Below are positions 45,296-58,356 of a stretch of DNA of 64,000 nucleotides, piece after piece. The position numbers and the translations under genes were made by a program. Each line of letters opens with the position of its first letter. Position 1 is the stretch's first letter. The DNA is from Hyperoodon ampullatus. Taxonomy: Eukaryota > Chordata > Mammalia > Artiodactyla > Ziphiidae. The stretch lies in the NCBI GenBank assembly GCA_949752795.1, contig OX457064.1, forward strand, positions 38,684,368 to 38,748,367. The letters are read 5' to 3'. The notes under the pieces are model-generated. The model made no database searches. It was not told where the DNA came from and saw only the letters and a list, made by a program, of their open reading frames with translations.

Positions 45296-45485
45296 GTGGG
45301 TGGTACTTAAGCAGATGAGAGAGAGGTGAGAGAGAGATTGAAACTGACTGTGTAAAAAAGACAAAGAACATTAAGAAGAAGAACTGATACTAAAAATAGT
45401 AAAGGCAGGAGGGAAAGAGTGCCAAAGCAGAAAGGGAGAGTTAGGATAACTGTAGTTTAGATAAATAACAGAAACAGCTCCTCTA

Positions 45486-45634
45486 GTGCTTTACTCTTCG
45501 AAGTGGTCCACAGCTTCTCATGAGAATTATGAGAAATGCAGAATCTCTGGGTGTCCTTACTGACTCAGAATCTGAATTTAATAAGATCACCCAGGTGATT
45601 CAAAGGTACATAAAGTTTGAGGAACATTACTCTA
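45486..45634 (+). repeat. MER5A-like remnant
   Basis: GAGAAATGCAGAATCTCTGG, CTGACTCAGAATCTGAATTT and TCACCCAGGTGATTCAAAGG match the family. Reversed L2-like sequence continues at about 45640-46000. Confidence 0.75.
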
Positions 45635-46341
45635 CAGAAGCTGGGGGACAGAAGAGTGGTGGGTGAGATAGAGTAGGCTGGTAATTTTGGATCGGAAAAA
45701 TGAAGAAGGTGTGATGAGGAGGTAGCATGACCTACAAAGGGACAGGTGTGTTTTGTGGGTGATGGTTTTTGTTTTATTTTAATTTTACAAGACTGTAAGG
45801 TAAAAGTGATCCAGGATGTGGCAATGGGGAACTAGGTGGACATCAACACTATATCCTGTATACGTGATGAAAGAAAATAATTAGGCACCATTTGGGAGCT
45901 GATAGCCTTGGGGAGAGCTAGATTTTAGTTTAAGGCAAAAGGTGGAATGAGTTCCCAAAGAAGACAGTGCATACAGAGGAGTTTGCTGTTTATGGATTAG
46001 CAATTCCAGGGGCACAGAATCAACCATCTTTATCTTACCTTCTCTTTTATTTCCCCATCTCTGTATTATTATCCATAGCCATTCTGTCTAAAATGTATAA
46101 AGTGTAAACAAATAATTTCCTCCTTGCATAGGAACTTTAAGGGTGAAAAATGCATAACAAAACATAATTTATCGATTCTGTACCTTAAAGTGCTTTTTCA
46201 GAAAAGGGATATACTAAATGTACAAAATCCCATAAATCAATCTTAATCTACTGTTTTAAAAGTCCACCCTTTTTAAGGTTGTTAGTTATTTAATACAATC
46301 CTTTGCTATCTTATTTTGTCCTATTTCCATATCCCTATTTC

Positions 46342-46390
46342 CTGTTTGACTTTAGGATTCTGTTTGACTTTAGGATTCTGTTTGACTTTA
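46342..46390 (+). repeat. 18-bp tandem repeat, about 2.7 copies
   Basis: CTGTTTGACTTTAGGATT repeated head to tail, the last copy partial. Confidence 0.88.
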
Positions 46391-47084
46391 TTTTACTAAT
46401 TGATCTTTATACCAGGATTAAAATAGAGTATCAGTAAGATTTTCAGAATTCATTTCATTTTAATAGTGACATCATGCACTTCACTTAAAATTTGTGCTTA
46501 CTATGTCAATAAAATCAGGCTTTGTAGTAGAATGCCATTAAAAAAAAAAAGAATGAGTTGCCACTTTCTAGAAACTATCACCTTCTACTTCTAATATCAC
46601 CACTGTAGAACATGGTTCTCAAAGTGTGGTCTGTGGCCTTTGCTAAGATTTTAAAATTTTCTATGAGCAATTTTTATGTAATAACATGGCTTTTTCTGCT
46701 ACAAAGCTACAGTAATCAAAACAGTATGGTACTGGCACAAAAACAGAAATATAGATCAATGGAACAGAATAGAAAGTCCAGAGACAAACCCACACACCTA
46801 TGGGCACCTAATCTATTACAAAGGAGGCAAGGATATACAATGGAGAAAAGACAGTCTCTTCAATAAGTGGTGCTGAGAAAACTGGACAGCTACATGTAAA
46901 GGAATGAAATTAGAACATTCTCTAACACCATATACAAAAATAAACTCAAAATGGATTAAAGACCTAAACACAAGATCCGATACTATAAAACTCTTAGAGG
47001 AAAACATAGGCAGAACACTCTCTGACATAAAGCACAGCAAGATCTTTTCTGATCCACCTGATAGAGTAATGAAAATATAAACGA

Positions 47085-47382
47085 GGTCTTCCCTGGTGGC
47101 ACAGTGGTTAAGAATCCGCCTGCCAACGCAGGGTACACGGATTCTAGCCCTGGCCCGGGAAGATCCCACATGCCGCGGAGCAACTAAGCCCGCGTGCCAC
47201 AACTACTGAAGCCCACACGCCTAGAGCCCGTGCTCTGAAATGTGAAGCCACAACAATGAGAAGCCTGTGCACCGCAACAGAGTAGCCCCCACTCCCCACA
47301 ACTAGAGAAAGCCTGCGTGCAGCAACAAAGACCCAACACAGCCAAAAATAAAAACAAATAAATAAATTTAGTTTTAAAAAAA
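47085..47382 (+). mobile_element. CHR SINE, long form, nested in L1
   Basis: Perfect target duplications GAAAATATAAACGA at 47071-47084 and 47383-47396. The flanking L1 sequence continues directly on both sides, so the L1 is older. Confidence 0.96.
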
Positions 47383-47472
47383 GAAAATATAAACGAAAAT
47401 AAATAAATGGGACCTAATTAAACGTAAAAGCTTTTGCACAGCAAAGGAAACCATAAGCAAAATGAAAAGACA

Positions 47473-47842
47473 GAACTTCCCTGGTGGCGCAGTGGTTAAG
47501 AATTCACCTGCCAATGCAGGGGACGTGGGTTTGATCCCTGGTCTGGGAAGATCCCACATGCTGCAGAGCAACTAAGCCTGTGTGCCACAACTACTTAACC
47601 CGTGGCTCTAGAGCCCATGAGCCTCAACTACTGAAGCCCATGCACCTAGAGCCTATGCTCCACAACAAGAGAAGCCAGCTCAATGAGAAACCTGCACACC
47701 TCAACGAAGAGTAGCCCCTGCTGCCCACAACTAGAGAAAGCCTGCGTGCAGCAACAAAGACCTAATGCAGCCAAAAGTAAATAAATAAAATAAATAAATA
47801 AGTAAAATTTTTTTAAAATCATGAAAAGGAATGTTTAAAATA
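47473..47842 (+). mobile_element. CHR SINE, long form, second nested copy
   Basis: Perfect target duplications AAAATGAAAAGACA at 47459-47472 and 47843-47856. It has a long (AAAT)n-type tail with extra sequence (47778-47842). Lies only 76 bp from the other nested SINE. Confidence 0.95.
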
Positions 47843-49196
47843 AAAATGAAAAGACAACCCACAGAATCGAGAAAATATTTGCAAATGAAATGACTGACAA
47901 GGAATTGCCAAAATATACAAACAGCTCATGCAGCTCAATGTCAAAAAACAAACAACAAAAGAACCCAAAACAAAAAACCCAATCAAAAAATGGGTGGAAG
48001 ATCTAAATAGACATTTCTCCAAAGACGACATACAGATGACCAAAAGGCCCATGAAAATATGCTCAGCATTCCTAATTATTAGAGAAATGCAAATCAAAAC
48101 TACAATGAGATACGAAGTCACACCGTTCAGAATGGCCATCATCAAAAAATCTACAAACAATAAATTCTGGAGAGGGTGTGGAGAAAAGGGAACCCTCCTG
48201 CACTCTTTGTGGGAATGTAACTTGGTACAGCCTCTATGGAGAACAGTATGGAGGTTCCTTAAAAGACTGAAAATAAAGCTCCCATATGATCCAGCATTCC
48301 CACTCCGGGGCATATATCTGGAGAAAACCATAATTTGAACAGATACACGTACCTCAATATTCATTGCAGTACTATTTACAATAGCCAGGGCATGGAAGCC
48401 ACCTAAATGTCCATTGACATAGGAATGGATAAAGAAGATGTGGTACATATATACAATGGAATATTACTCAGCCATAACAAAAGTGAAATAATGCCATTTG
48501 CAGCAACATGGATGGACATAGAGATGGTCATCCTGAGTGAAGTAAGTCAGAGAAAGACAAATATCATGTGATATCGCTTATATGTGGAATCTAAAAAAAA
48601 TGGTACAAATGAACCTATTTACAAAACAGAAATAGAGTCACAGACGTAGGAAAAACACTTATGGTTACCATGGGGGAAGGGTGGGGGAGGGACAAATTGG
48701 GAGACTGGGATTGACATATACACACTACAACTAATAAGAACCTACTGTATAGCACAGGGAACTCTACTCAGTACTCTGTAATGACCTATATGGGAATAGA
48801 ATCTAATAAAGAGTGGATGTATGTATAACTGATTCACTTTGCTGTACAGCAGAAACTAACACAACATTGTAAATCAAATATACTCCAATAAAAATTAATT
48901 TAAGATAAAAATAAAATCACACCTTCCAAAAAATGACTTTTTCATATAAAATTAATTTGCCTCTAAGAGTTTATGAATATTTGACTGCCTTTTCCAAAGC
49001 AACATTATCCTTTTATTTAGTTTAGGCGAGATTACTTTCTGAGGTTTACGATGCAGCTTTATATCTGTGGGTTCTTTTTTTCCTGCTAAATGTTATGAGA
49101 AAAAGAAATAAGTTTTAGGAATGCTACTATAAATAGCAGCTGTTTTACAATAAAAAAGAACTGAAATGAATGCTGACCTTATTCTGTCAGAGTATG

Positions 49197-49470
49197 TGCA
49201 TTTATTCATTTCATCCAGCAAGGTTTTAGCTTCTATAATATACCAGACTGTGGGATGTGGTGCTGGAACCAGACATATTCCTAGCCTCTTAGAGCTTACA
49301 TTCTAATGAGAGAGAGAAGTTATACAAGTAGTTATACAAATAAATATATAATTGCCACTATGATAAGTGCTCTGAGATGAGTACTCTGAGAATGTGTAAT
49401 AGGTGAATTTGCCTTGGTTAAGGGAGGCTGCCCTGAGGCGAATTGTGAGACACAGGTAGGTATTTTGTAG
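49197..49470 (-). repeat. L2 3'-end remnant (reverse)
   Basis: CTTAGAGCTTACATTCTAAT, CTATGATAAGTGCTCTGAGA and GGGAGGCTGCCCTGAGG follow the reversed L2 3' pattern. Confidence 0.65.
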
Positions 49471-49841
49471 GTGACATGGGGAGGGAAAGTGCACCCCAAG
49501 CAGACAGACATTTATTACAATTTTTACCTTCTTTTCAATCCTGCAGTTTCTTACCCCAGGGCTTCAGAATGATCTATTTCACTTATCCTCTGCTTCTACA
49601 TTTTACATCACATATTACATTTACATTAAATATTTTAGAGAGCATAGCCCATCCTTCACAAACTGTGTACTGGGGCACCCCAAGGGCACCACAACAAACT
49701 CAAAGGGGCACCTCATAGAGCTTACATTCATGGGATATTTAAAATTTTCAAGGCCAACACAGTGACATCAGTTGCACACCATACAAAACACTACCTCCAA
49801 TTAGATAAGACCTTCAACATGAAATTGTACTCAGTCCTTTT

Positions 49842-50048
49842 TTTTTTTTTTTTTTTGCGGTACACGGGCCTCTCACTGTTGCGGCCTCTCCCCTTGCGGA
49901 GCACAGGCTCCGGACATGCAGGCTCAGCGGCCATGACTCTTGGGCCTAGCCGCTCCGGGGCATGTGGGATCTTCCCGGACCAGGGCATGAACCCGTGTCA
50001 CCTGCATCGGCAGGCGGACTCTCAACCACTGCGCCATGAGGGAAGCCC
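49842..50048 (-). mobile_element. CHR SINE, short form
   Basis: Target duplications TGTACTCAGTCCTTTT (49826-49841) and TGTACTCAGACCTTTT (50049-50064), one mismatch. CpG decay is greater than in neighbouring copies, so it is somewhat older. Confidence 0.95.
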
Positions 50049-50721
50049 TGTACTCAGACCTTTTGATGACATCTTTTGAAGCAGTGTTTTGTAAGCTGCT
50101 GTTATAAAACACAAGAACCATGGGAAAATGCCTATGGAACAGGAAATGAGGACACTGGTTTCCCATCCAATTCCAAGGTTTCAGAATTTGTAAAGTACCC
50201 TATAAACATGCACACGCCATTAAGAACGTAACAAAAAGTTTAAAAAATGTATGTGTATTATTATTTTTTAATAGCAACAAAGTTGTTAGGACAGACATAC
50301 ATAATAAGTTTGGACCTAGCTACTTAATAAATGGAATTGTTAGGTATTTCTTTTAGCCTCCACACCATGAAAACATTTCTGAGACAATAAGAGAGCCATG
50401 GACTGGGAAAGTCTGAGAATCTTTGGCATAGCTAAACCCTTCATTAACAGATGAGAAACCTGAGATAAAGTACATTGCTAATCAAAGCCTAGAATTCAGG
50501 TCTTGTGGCTTCTATTCCAGTCAAAAATATATAATTTATCTCACTGTGAACTGGTTTGATTCATTTCTTGAAAAATAATCAGTTTACGAGTTGCTTGCTC
50601 TAACACAAAATAACAGACGTAAGTATCTAAGGGCTATTTCTAAATGCATAATGCCCTCTTTTCTTGCTTGTATATGCTACACAATGTCATAGTCAGAAGC
50701 CAAAAAAAAGTAATACCTTTT

Positions 50722-53700
50722 TTTTTTTTAACATCTTTACTGGAGTATAATTGCTTTACAATGGTGTGTTAGTTTCTGCTTTATAACAAAGTGAATCAGC
50801 TATACACATACATATATCCCCATATCTCCTCCCTCTTGCATCTCCCTCCCACCCTCCCAATTCCACGCCTCTAGGTGGTCACAAAACGCCGAGCTGATCT
50901 CCCTGTGCTATGCGGCTGCTTCCCACTAGCTATCTATTTTACGTTTGGTAGTGTATATAAGTCCATGCCACTCTCTCACTTTGTCCCAGCTTACCCTTCC
51001 CCCTCCCTGTGTCATCAAGTCCATTCTCTATGTCTTCATCTTTATTCCTGTCCTGCCCCTAGGTTCTTCAGAACTTTTTTTTTTTTAGGTTCCATATATA
51101 TGTGTTAGCATACAGTATTTATTTATAAGTATTTCTGACTTACTTCACTCTGTATGACAGACTCTAGGTCCATCCACCTCACTACAAATAACTCAATTTT
51201 GTGTCTTTCTGTGGCTGAGTAATATTCCATCCTATATATGTGCCACGTCTTCTTTATCCATTCATCTGTCAATGGACACTTAGGTTGCTTTCATGTCCTG
51301 GCTATTGTAAATAGAGCTGCAATGGACATTGTGGTACATGACTCTTTTTGAATTATGGTTTTCTCAGGGTATATGCCCAGTAGTGGGATTGCTGGGTTGT
51401 ATGGTAGTTCTATTTTTAGTTTTTTAAGGAACCTCCATCCTGTTCTCCATAGTGGCTGTATCAATTTACATTCCCACCAACAGTGCAAGAATGTTCCCTT
51501 TTCTCCACACCCTCTCCAGCATTTATTGTTTGTAGATTTTTTGATGATGGCCATTCTGACTGGTGTGAGATGATACCTCATTGTAGTTTTGATTTGCATT
51601 TCTCTAATGATTAGTGATGTTGAGCATTCTTTCTTGTGTTTGTTGGCAATCTGTATATCTTCTTTGGAGAAATGTCTATTTAGGTCTTCTGCCCATTTTT
51701 GGATGGGGTTGTTTTTTTGATATTGAGCTGCATGAGCTGCTTGTCAATTTTGGAGATTAATCCTTTGTCAGTTGCTTCATTTGCAAATATTTTCTGCCAT
51801 TCTGAGGATTGTCTTTTCGTCTTGTTTATGGTTTCCTTTGCTGTGCCAAAGCTTTTAAGTTTCATTAGGTCCCATTTGTTGATTTTTGTTTTTATTTCCA
51901 TTTCTCTAGGAGGTGGGTCAAAAAGGATCTTGCTGTGATTTATGTCATAGAGTATTCTGCCTATGTTTTCTTCAAAGAGTTTTATAGTGTCTGGCCTTAC
52001 ATTTAGGTCTCTAATCCACTGTGAGTTTATTTTTGTGTATGGTGTTAGGAGTGTTCAAATTTCATTCTTTTACATGTAGCTGTCCAGTTTTCACAGCACC
52101 ACTTACGGAAGAGACTCTCTTTTCCCCATGTTATATTCTTGCCTCCTTTATCAAAAATAAGGTGACCATATATACGTGGGTTTATCTCTGAGCTTTCTAT
52201 CCTGTTCCATTGATCTATATTTCTGTTTCGGTGCCAGTACCATACTGTCTTGATTACTGTAGCTTTGTAGTATAGTCTGAAGTCAGGGAGCCTGATTCCT
52301 ACAGCTCCATTTTTCACTCTCAAGATTGCTTTGGCTATTTGGGGTCTTTTGTGTTTCCAAACAAATTGTGAAATTTTTTGTTCTAGTTCTGTGAAAAATG
52401 CCATTGGTAGTTTGATAGGGATTGCAATGAATCTGTAGATTGCTTTGGGACGTATAGTCATTTGCACAATGTTGATTCTTCCAATCCAAGAACATGGTAT
52501 ATCTCTCCATCTGTTTACATCATCTTTAATTTCTTTCATCAGTGTCTTATAGTTTTCTGCATATGGGTCTTTTGTCTCCTTAGGTAGGTTTATTCCTAGG
52601 TATTTTATTCTTTTTGTTGCAGTGGTAAATGGGAATGTTTCCTTAATTTCTCCTTCAGATTTTTCAGCATTAGTGTATAGGAATGCAAGGGATTTCTGTT
52701 CATTAATTTTGTATCCTGCTACTTTACCAAATTCATTGATTAGCTCTAGCAGTCTCCTGGTAACATCATTAGGATTCTCTATGTATAGTATCATGTCATC
52801 TGCAAACAGTGACAGTTTTACTTCTTCTTTTCCGATTGGGATTCCTTTTATTTCTTTTTCTTGTCTGATTGCTGTGGCTAACACTTCCAAAACTATGTTG
52901 AATGACAGTGATGAGAGTGAGCAACTTTGTCTTGTTCCTGATCTTAGTGTAAATGGTTTCAGTGTTTCACCATTGAGAATGATGTTGGCTGTGGATTTGT
53001 CATATATGGCATTTATTATGTTGACATAAGTTCCCTCTGTGCCTACTTTCTGGAAGGCTTTTATCATAAATGGGTGTTGAATTTTATCAAAAGCTTTTTC
53101 TGCATCTATTGAGATTACCACATGGTTTTTATCCTTCAGTTTGTTAATATGGTGTATCACATTGATTGATTTGCGTATATTGAAGAATCCTTGCATTTCT
53201 GCGATAAACCCCACTTGATCATGGTGTATGATTCTTTTAATGTGCTGTTGGATTCTGTTTGCTAATATTTTGTTCAGGATTTCTGCATTGATGTTCATCA
53301 GTGATATTGGCCTGTAGTTTTCTTCCTTTGTGACATCTTTGTCTGGTTTTGGTATCAGGGTGATGGTGGTCTTATAGAATGAGTTTGGGAGTGTTCCTCC
53401 CTCTGCTGTATTTTGGAAGAATTTGAGAAGGATAGGTGTTAGCTCTTCTCTAAATGTTTGATTGAATTCGCCTGTGAAGCCATGTGGTCCTGGGCTTTTG
53501 TTTGTTGGAAGATTTTTAATCACAGTCTCAATTTCAGTGCTTGTGATTGGTCTGTTTATATTTTCTATTTCTTCCTGGTTCAGTCTCAGAAGATTGTGCT
53601 TTTCTAAGAATTTGTCCATTTCTTCCAGGTTGTCCATTTTATTGGCATATAGTTGCTCGTAGTAATCTCTCATGATCCTTTGTATTTCTGCAGTGTCAGT
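50722..53700 (-). mobile_element. 5'-truncated L1 retrotransposon (3.0 kb)
   Basis: Minus-strand L1 from the middle of ORF2 to the 3' end, where TTTATT-like sequence and a T tract mark the tail. Target duplications TAATACCTTTT at 50711-50721 and 53701-53711. It is the longest L1 in the window and the only one carrying the N-terminal palm region of the reverse transcriptase. Confidence 0.95.
51291..53673 (-). pseudogene. L1 ORF2 fragment, disrupted
   Basis: Open for 542 codons (52045-53673), including [10 protein letters not shown], the catalytic SLFADDM and the following thumb region. The block normally read as [12 protein letters not shown] is here [12 protein letters not shown], with several substitutions at conserved positions. 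The frame then breaks near 52045 and resumes in other frames at 51680-51901 and 51291-51599 (Cys-rich [15 protein letters not shown]). No endonuclease, no ORF1. Inactive. Confidence 0.92.
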
Positions 53701-53711
53701 TAATACCTTTT

Positions 53712-56700
53712 AAGCTAATATTAATCTTAACACTGATAGGGAACCTACAATAAAATGTAGGAATAATTTGTTGTTGGTCAAAATTACTTCTATTTACTTA
53801 GGAAGAATGCTTTGTCGTAAAAAAGTCAAGATTTTTAACAAATGAAAAATGTCATCTGTTAAAATATTAACATGTATTAGGTTTAGATTCTGACTTTTGC
53901 TTGCTGGACCTTTTATTCTTATAACATGACATTTGATTATGAAAAAGTTATTAAGAAGCTTTATATTTTACATGCTAAGATTCATATCTGACAGTTTATT
54001 AAATAAGGTATATGTATAAATATCTTGTGCTTAAAGTTATTTAGCTTTTGATATAAATATATTTAAGATTTACATAACAATACATATTTCATGCATTTAA
54101 AATCATGATATAGAAGATACTGAAATGAAGTTCAAATATATTTATATTAGATAAATATTTAAAAAGAAAATTATATTAACATGATAAGAAAAACTTAAGG
54201 AAATATAAATTATTATGACACTCTGTCCTAAAATCTATAATTTAGATCTGCTAAACTTTAAAAGACTAGCACATTCTTATGCATTTTAAAAAACAAAAAC
54301 GATGTATCCTTTGTTGAAAATATTTCACTTGAATTTAATCATTCTGTAGACAATGACCCTCAACTTTTATTGTACATTGTGATCTCCAGGGAGCTTTAAA
54401 AAATATTGATGCCTAGGGCCCTTTCAAGAGATTTTGATTTAGTTGATTTAGGTCGTGGCCTGGACATCAGGACTTTTAGAGGTGATAATTATGTTGTGGT
54501 TGTGAATGAGATCTCAGGAAATGCATGCTGCAACATTTAAGTATGAAATATCCGGATGTCTGCAACTTATTTAAGAAAAAAATGTATATTCACATATATA
54601 TGTATATTTATATGTATACACAAGTGTGAAGGGAATATAGGTAGTTGTTGTGTTAGTCTTTAAATTTTTCCATATGTTAAAAGTGTTCACAATAAAAAGT
54701 GAAAAAAATAAGAGCAAAACAAATAGCCATTTACCCTCAAGTTTAGAATTCCCAGACAAAATAATTCTTTGAGACCTGATAACTGTTTCAGTGAGACCAG
54801 GACTGATATATTACCCACCCAGCTCTTACATGAGATAAAGCATTGGAACTTTCTCTAGCCCTTTATATTCCAGGAAACAGATGGAAGATAAGTGAAAGAA
54901 GACACAAAGGAAATTTCTGCACTTCTCTGGTTTGAGAACAAACTTAGACGCGGAGATTCCCATTTTGCACCATCTGTGGACTGAAGGATGTATGTGTACA
55001 GTAGTTAGTTGTGCATTTCAAGAACTTAGCTGATTTACGTTAACAACAAATTATTCATTTTGCTGTATCCACCAGTTACTTACATATACTAAAACGCTAA
55101 TAGTTTCCACTACCTTACAAATATTTTTCACTGGTTCTTGTACTATAAATTTGAAATGTCTTCATTATCCACTTTTTTGCTTATACTCCCTGACTTGCGT
55201 AAGACTTTACAGTGCATCAGTAATCAGGATTTACGTCTGTAAGGCTTACATGCTAAATTAATAGCTTTTTAAAAATCTTTTGGGGAAAATGCTAAGTTGC
55301 ACCCCAAGTTAAATCTTTTCACATTAATGCTATGCCAAACAAGTATAATAAGTAAGGCTCTCAGGACCCTCCTAAAGCAATCTCTATAGCAAACAACAGA
55401 AAAATCTGCCATTACCTGATTGGTAAGTAGATAATGATAAAGGAGATCTGATTACATAATTAATCAAGGGAATGTAGCTGCGGGTGGAGTGTCCTGTGTA
55501 ACAGTGGGTTCTCCACCCTTCCCTTCTAAGGCAGGGTGAAAGAATTTCCCTTGTAAAACTGTAAACTTCAGTTGAGTTGCTTTCCTGCCTGAACATCGAT
55601 CGACTTCCCATCTGCCTTTAGAGTGGCAAGGATTCCTGATGGGAATGGCTTAAAAGGATTCAATTTATTCCCAGCTTTTGGATAAACCTTGCACATTCTT
55701 TTTGTACCTGCTTCAGGTTGAATCCATCCTGGTTATCTGGGTCTATAAATAAAGAATCACATAAAGCAAATGTGTTTCTGAAAAAAAGCATGGAAATCAA
55801 TAATTGTTTTGGAATACATTGGTATTTGATGGAATACCAATTGGATTATTTTATAATGTAAACAATCCTTATCTAAACTCTTCAGGAAATAGGATTTTCA
55901 ATTATTTAATTTATTAAACATTATAGTTTTCCATATTTACTTATTTAAACTAAGATTTTGTGATCTAAGATTTATGTCAACCTTTTGCATGATTCTTTGA
56001 AGCAAAGCATCACTACCACCAGCACCCAAACATACACCTGTGTTAATCAAAATACCAATCTAAATCCTGCTAGGGTGTTTTGACAGTAGATGAAAAGCAT
56101 ATGAAAGATAAAAAATGCAAACTTTAACTCTTTTTATTCTTGAACAGCTCAGAGTTAAATGTTAACTTGGGCAAGAACTGAATGATTTTTTATGTAGTAA
56201 CATGAATTTAACCCCTTCTTTTAATTTTCACATAGTATTATCAAGACTAAATATACATGTTATCTAGTAATTTATATTTTTCTTTTAATGTATAGATAAG
56301 AAATTTCTGTACTTATATCATTAAATGTGCATATAAAAATATGTTCCCAAAGTTGCTGTAAAAAGCATTTGGAATGAAAGTTGTGATTTAATTTATCTTA
56401 ATGAGATATTATAGATACATTAAAAATTTTCCATTTGTCCAAGTATTTTATTTGCATATTCCATATTTTTAATTTCAATATTGAAGTATACACTTAGGAA
56501 GATTTCTCAAAGAGAAGTTTCAGTCTTCTATTTTTCTTTTATGCATGATTAAAATTCAAGAGGATTTAGCACCCCATATCTTTTCTTTTTAAATGTTTTC
56601 CTTGCACCGTTAGCAGAAAGTGCAAATTAAAATAAAGATGAGGTACAAATATTGCCATATTGGCGGTCTTACCCAGCAGAAAGACAGCCACTAATGTATT

Positions 56701-56990
56701 CTAATGATGTCCTTTCCCCCATTTTAATAAGAAGGTTCGTGTTGTTCTGACATTAAATGGATTAAGCAGCAAGCCTGCTGAGAAAAATACTCAAAGGTAT
56801 TAAACCCTTGCTGTGTTGGTTAAACTGTAAGTACTGTAAAATAAGATTAAGTCTTAGTTTGGAAGAACAACTAGATTTGACATAAGACTAAAAGGTAACA
56901 ATATTCACAGATGCCTGAATTAATGCTTCATTGAAAATATAATTAGCACAAGATTTGAAAATATGTCTCCTTTGGCAAATGTCTTCACAG
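53712..56990. other. AT-rich 5' flank without recognised genes
   Basis: A MER5A-like remnant is likely at 54345-54515 (GATCTCCAGGGAGCTTTAAA, CTAGGGCCC). The rest appears to be unique or ancient sequence. No coding segment is convincing. Confidence 0.5.
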
Positions 56991-57004
56991 AGTAATGAGT
57001 GCTG

Positions 57005-57125
57005 TAGAGTGATGTAGTGGAAAGAGCACTGGGCAAGTGGCCAAAAATCTTTGAATTCAAGTTTGTTCCTCTAGCACTTGCTAGTTCTGTGATCTTGGGT
57101 AAGAAATTTCTAAAATCTTCAAATC
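57005..57125 (+). repeat. MIR remnant (forward)
   Basis: GTAGTGGAAAGAGCACTGGG, GCTAGTTCTGTGATCTTGGG and TAAGAAATTTCTAAAATC fit MIR. Confidence 0.65.
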
Positions 57126-58356
57126 GCGTAAGGTGGATGTGGCCGGTTGAAACCATTGTCCACTTTGCAGTGTGCATCTCTGTACTGCAGAAGCTTGAAG
57201 GCTAAAAACTGCACTTCCCAGATTCCTGCGCAATTAAAGTTGCAGATGCAAATTAGGTTCAGCCAATTAGATGCCCTTGTTAAGATTTAGAAGGCAGAAG
57301 TCAAGTGGAGGTCATCTTCCTGCTGCTTGCACTGTTTTCTACTAATAAAGATTGTGAAGACGTGATTTTTGTGTGATAGGTTCCAGCATCCAAGTTCTGC
57401 GTTTCATGGGTTTTGAGAGGTTGTTGCAGTGGCAGCAGTGGTAGTTTCCTGATTCCTTACTTGTAGCTACAGCGGTGCGCGTTTGAACTCAAATTCTGTA
57501 GTGACTTCCGGATTCCTCACCTTTCTGACTGAAGCAGAAGTAGTGGTTCCCCTAATAGGTCAGTTCTGCCATGTTCTGGAAACATTTCTGGATGCCCAGC
57601 CTAGAGCCTCCATCTCTAGCCTTTCCAATTATTTTGTAAGATTTTAATGCCCTGTATTTAGTTTCCATCTACTTAAAGAACCTGGAGCTTATTCTGTTTC
57701 CTGTCCTGATACACACGTATGCAAATTTCATTCATACCTCATAGGGGCATTGAGAAAACCAAGCTGTACTCTCTAAGTGTATTTAATATTGTTTCCTTTT
57801 TTTTTAAAAAAAAAGGGTATTCATGACATGACAAGTGGCTGTTAAAAATGTCTCATGGTATTTTCCTGTCATTAATTTTACTCAGATAATATTGTTCTAA
57901 ACAAATTTTGTGAAATATTGGTTTTGTTGGGTGAATAACACAGGAGCAGCAATTGAACATACTACAGGTATCTAGACATTCTAAGTCTCTAGTCCTAAGA
58001 ATGCCCACGAGTTTGAATGATACCTTTCTTATAAGTGAAATGAAAAATCTTCACTTCAGTTTTATATTTTCCTGTTATTGTTACATTTTTATCATAATAA
58101 TTAGAAGCACTATGATGATTCTGTAAGTGGAAACGGACTGACAGACATAACTCTATGTCTGTCAAGATTCTGAGCATATTTGGAAAAATTTTGCTCTGTG
58201 CTCTCTGACCTCATACTTTCGAAAGTAATAAAATAATCTTTTTTATCATCTTTTTCCCCCCAGAAACAGTTTTTGTTGCATCTGCAGAGCCAAGAGACCT
58301 TTTATCTTTAAACCAGCCCACATGCCAAACCACCATTAAGGCACGAGTGTTCTTTC
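57126..58356. other. Unclassified flank, possibly an old DNA transposon or LTR remnant in its first part
   Basis: 57190-57580 has the look of ancient repeat (ACTTCCCAGATTCCTGCGC, TTCAGCCAATTAGATG) but I cannot name it. The rest is AT-rich with nothing recognised. Confidence 0.35.

Larger units (their letters stand above)
43680..45470 (-). repeat. Long decayed L2 LINE (reverse), split by a CHR SINE
   Basis: Reversed L2 from its 3' end (GCCTGTGTGCCAAGATTGTT) through GAAGGGCATTCCAAGCC, GATCAAATTTGTGTTTC, CAGTATTGAATGCTGTTGAG and GAGGTTCAAATAAGATGAG. A SINE at 44936-45178 and an AT array sit inside it. About 1.4 kb of L2 sequence, unusually long for this family. Confidence 0.7.
46702..48910 (+). 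mobile_element. L1 3' part interrupted by two nested CHR SINEs
   Basis: Starts in ORF2 (ACAAAGCTACAGTAATCAAA) and ends in a 3' UTR with ACTCCAATAAAAATTAATTT. The 3' UTR (CTACTGTATAGCACAGGGAA) differs from the L1 at 10244, so it is another, older subfamily. Removing the two SINEs and their target duplications leaves about 1.5 kb of continuous L1. ORF2 remnants carry many stops and frameshifts. Confidence 0.9.
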
